Source of the DNA: an uncultured Paracoccaceae bacterium
GTDB lineage: Bacteria; Pseudomonadota; Alphaproteobacteria; Rhodobacterales; Rhodobacteraceae
Direction: 5' to 3'
Assembly (NCBI GenBank): GCA_951812305.1
Contig: CATOSB010000011.1
Location: 496,001-560,000, forward strand
Length of the DNA: 64,000 nt
Below, piece by piece: positions 63,300-64,000 of the stretch. A program made the position numbers and the translations under genes. Under the pieces are notes generated by a model. That model saw nothing but the letters and a program-made list of their open reading frames with translations, ran no database searches and was not told the origin of the DNA. Position 1 is the stretch's first letter, and each line of letters begins with the position of its first letter.

Positions 63300-64000
63300 T
63301 TAGTTTATTGCGTTTGCCGCCGTCGTGATTAGCGCCGGAAATAGCTGCTGCAGCGAACGGCCCCATTTGGTGATCGGTTGCTCTTCTATGAAGACGACAT
63401 CGTTGGGCCGCATTTCCATTCGCGTTGCAACTACGATATTTGCCGCGTTTGCCACATCCAGGTGGTAGGCGATGATCTCGCCGGTCTGCGTGCCGCGGTT
63501 AGACCGTAACACATATATTTGCGATGGATTGCCGGTCGTCGTGTCAAAACCGCCTTCGTCATAGAGCACGTCCGCCAGCGTCGCTTGGCGATTGTAAGGC
63601 AGCGCAACACGCGATTGGGTTTCAACTTCGCCGGTGAGATAGACATAGTCACGGTCCTCGGCGTCAAAATTCACACGCGCCTCAAAATTCCGTCGCCGTT
63701 CATCCAAAGTTGCACGCTGAATCCCAATTTCTGTTTGCAGCGCTTGCAGCGAATTCCCGCGCGCTGAACCGCGCAGCGAAATCACATCAATTTTTTGTTT
63801 GTAAAAATCAAGCGCGCGATCCAGATCGTATGTCGTGTCCACAAAGACCGCATCACCATCCAACAAGACGGTATTTCGGTACGCAGATTCCTCAAAATAA
63901 ACCTCTACGGGTATTTGGTAGAGTGATCCGTTGCGGTAAATTCGGATCGAGGCGAATTGTTCATCTCTCGCACTCAGCCCGCCCGCACTGACCAATGCTT
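63300..64000 (-). CDS. Polysaccharide export protein (SLBB domains), partial
   Basis: The C-terminal 230 or so residues of an outer-membrane polysaccharide export protein of the Wza/KpsD type, running off the window. SLBB-like segments are visible at DRDYVYLTGEVETQSRVALPYNRQATLADVLYDEGGFDTTTGNPSQIYVLR and at the C-terminus MRPNDVVFIEEQPITKWGRSLQQLFP, which ends in a short amphipathic helix as in this family. It would form the channel for capsule or exopolysaccharide export. Confidence 0.88.
   Translation of the reverse strand, partial: ALVSAGGLSARDEQFASIRIYRNGSLYQIPVEVYFEESAYRNTVLLDGDAVFVDTTYDLDRALDFYKQKIDVISLRGSARGNSLQALQTEIGIQRATLDERRRNFEARVNFDAEDRDYVYLTGEVETQSRVALPYNRQATLADVLYDEGGFDTTTGNPSQIYVLRSNRGTQTGEIIAYHLDVANAANIVVATRMEMRPNDVVFIEEQPITKWGRSLQQLFPALITTAANAIN

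Overview
The window looks like chromosomal DNA from a marine alphaproteobacterium of the Rhodobacteraceae (Roseobacter group). The support is class II NrdJ, a TadG-like protein, Hedgehog/Intein (Hint) domain proteins, DUF1489, ligase-associated PdeM, YtoQ and a TTGACT/TATAAG rpsD promoter. It is exceptionally rich in insertion sequences, as reported for Octadecabacter-like strains; the genus is inference. At least seven IS types are present: IS66 (7 copies), IS982 with a passenger gene (2 complete copies plus 4 fragments), IS256 (2 plus a fragment of a second type), IS630 (1 of one type, 2 of another), IS4 (1), and fragments of IS3 and IS5-like elements.

Layout. 1-2.3 kb: IS66 copy 1 between an IS982 scrap and a broken membrane-protein gene. 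2.4-13.5 kb: mostly housekeeping genes (DUF1489, phytanoyl-CoA dioxygenase, nrdJ, lpxR, a Hint protein, rpsD, ytoQ, a GNAT acetyltransferase, pheT, two small paralogous membrane proteins). 13.5-24.4 kb: an IS982 element, a decapitated malonyl-CoA decarboxylase, IS982 broken by two head-to-tail IS66 copies, an MFS fragment with a LysR gene, and a Hint gene split by IS66. 24.5-28.2 kb: a cysteine-rich secreted protein and a von Willebrand factor A (VWA) protein with five C-terminal repeats. 28.4-36.5 kb: IS630 elements, an AlpA-like regulator, an MFS exporter, a truncated propeller-like protein, a truncated thioesterase, pdeM and a truncated IS982. 36.6-43.2 kb: a second PhyH dioxygenase, an orphan CoxL-type molybdoenzyme subunit, a DUF2235 hydrolase and a TadG-like protein. 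43.2-52.4 kb: IS66, a thioesterase and metF separated by IS256, metR, an inositol monophosphatase, a pilin-like ORF split by IS66, a GFA protein and a rhomboid protease. 52.5 kb to the end: tRNA-Leu(UAA) followed by an IS982-split tyrosine integrase opens a probable genomic island made of nested IS debris and gene fragments, ending in a polysaccharide-export protein that runs off the window.

The strongest unusual observation is inside lpxR. An 11-codon stretch of the gene (33 bp) occurs three times, identically, with an exact 67-bp period. The copies are separated by two unrelated 34-bp spacers. Removing 134 bp restores the LpxR reading frame exactly. This has the geometry of a CRISPR array created de novo from a chromosomal target, as expected from off-target Cas1-Cas2 integration. 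A second notable feature is the IS982 element carrying a divergent 146-aa passenger gene. Target duplications let several disrupted genes be rebuilt in frame (the Hint protein, the pilin-like protein, the integrase), so these insertions are recent. Other IS copies have non-matching flanks, which indicates recombination or deletion between copies.
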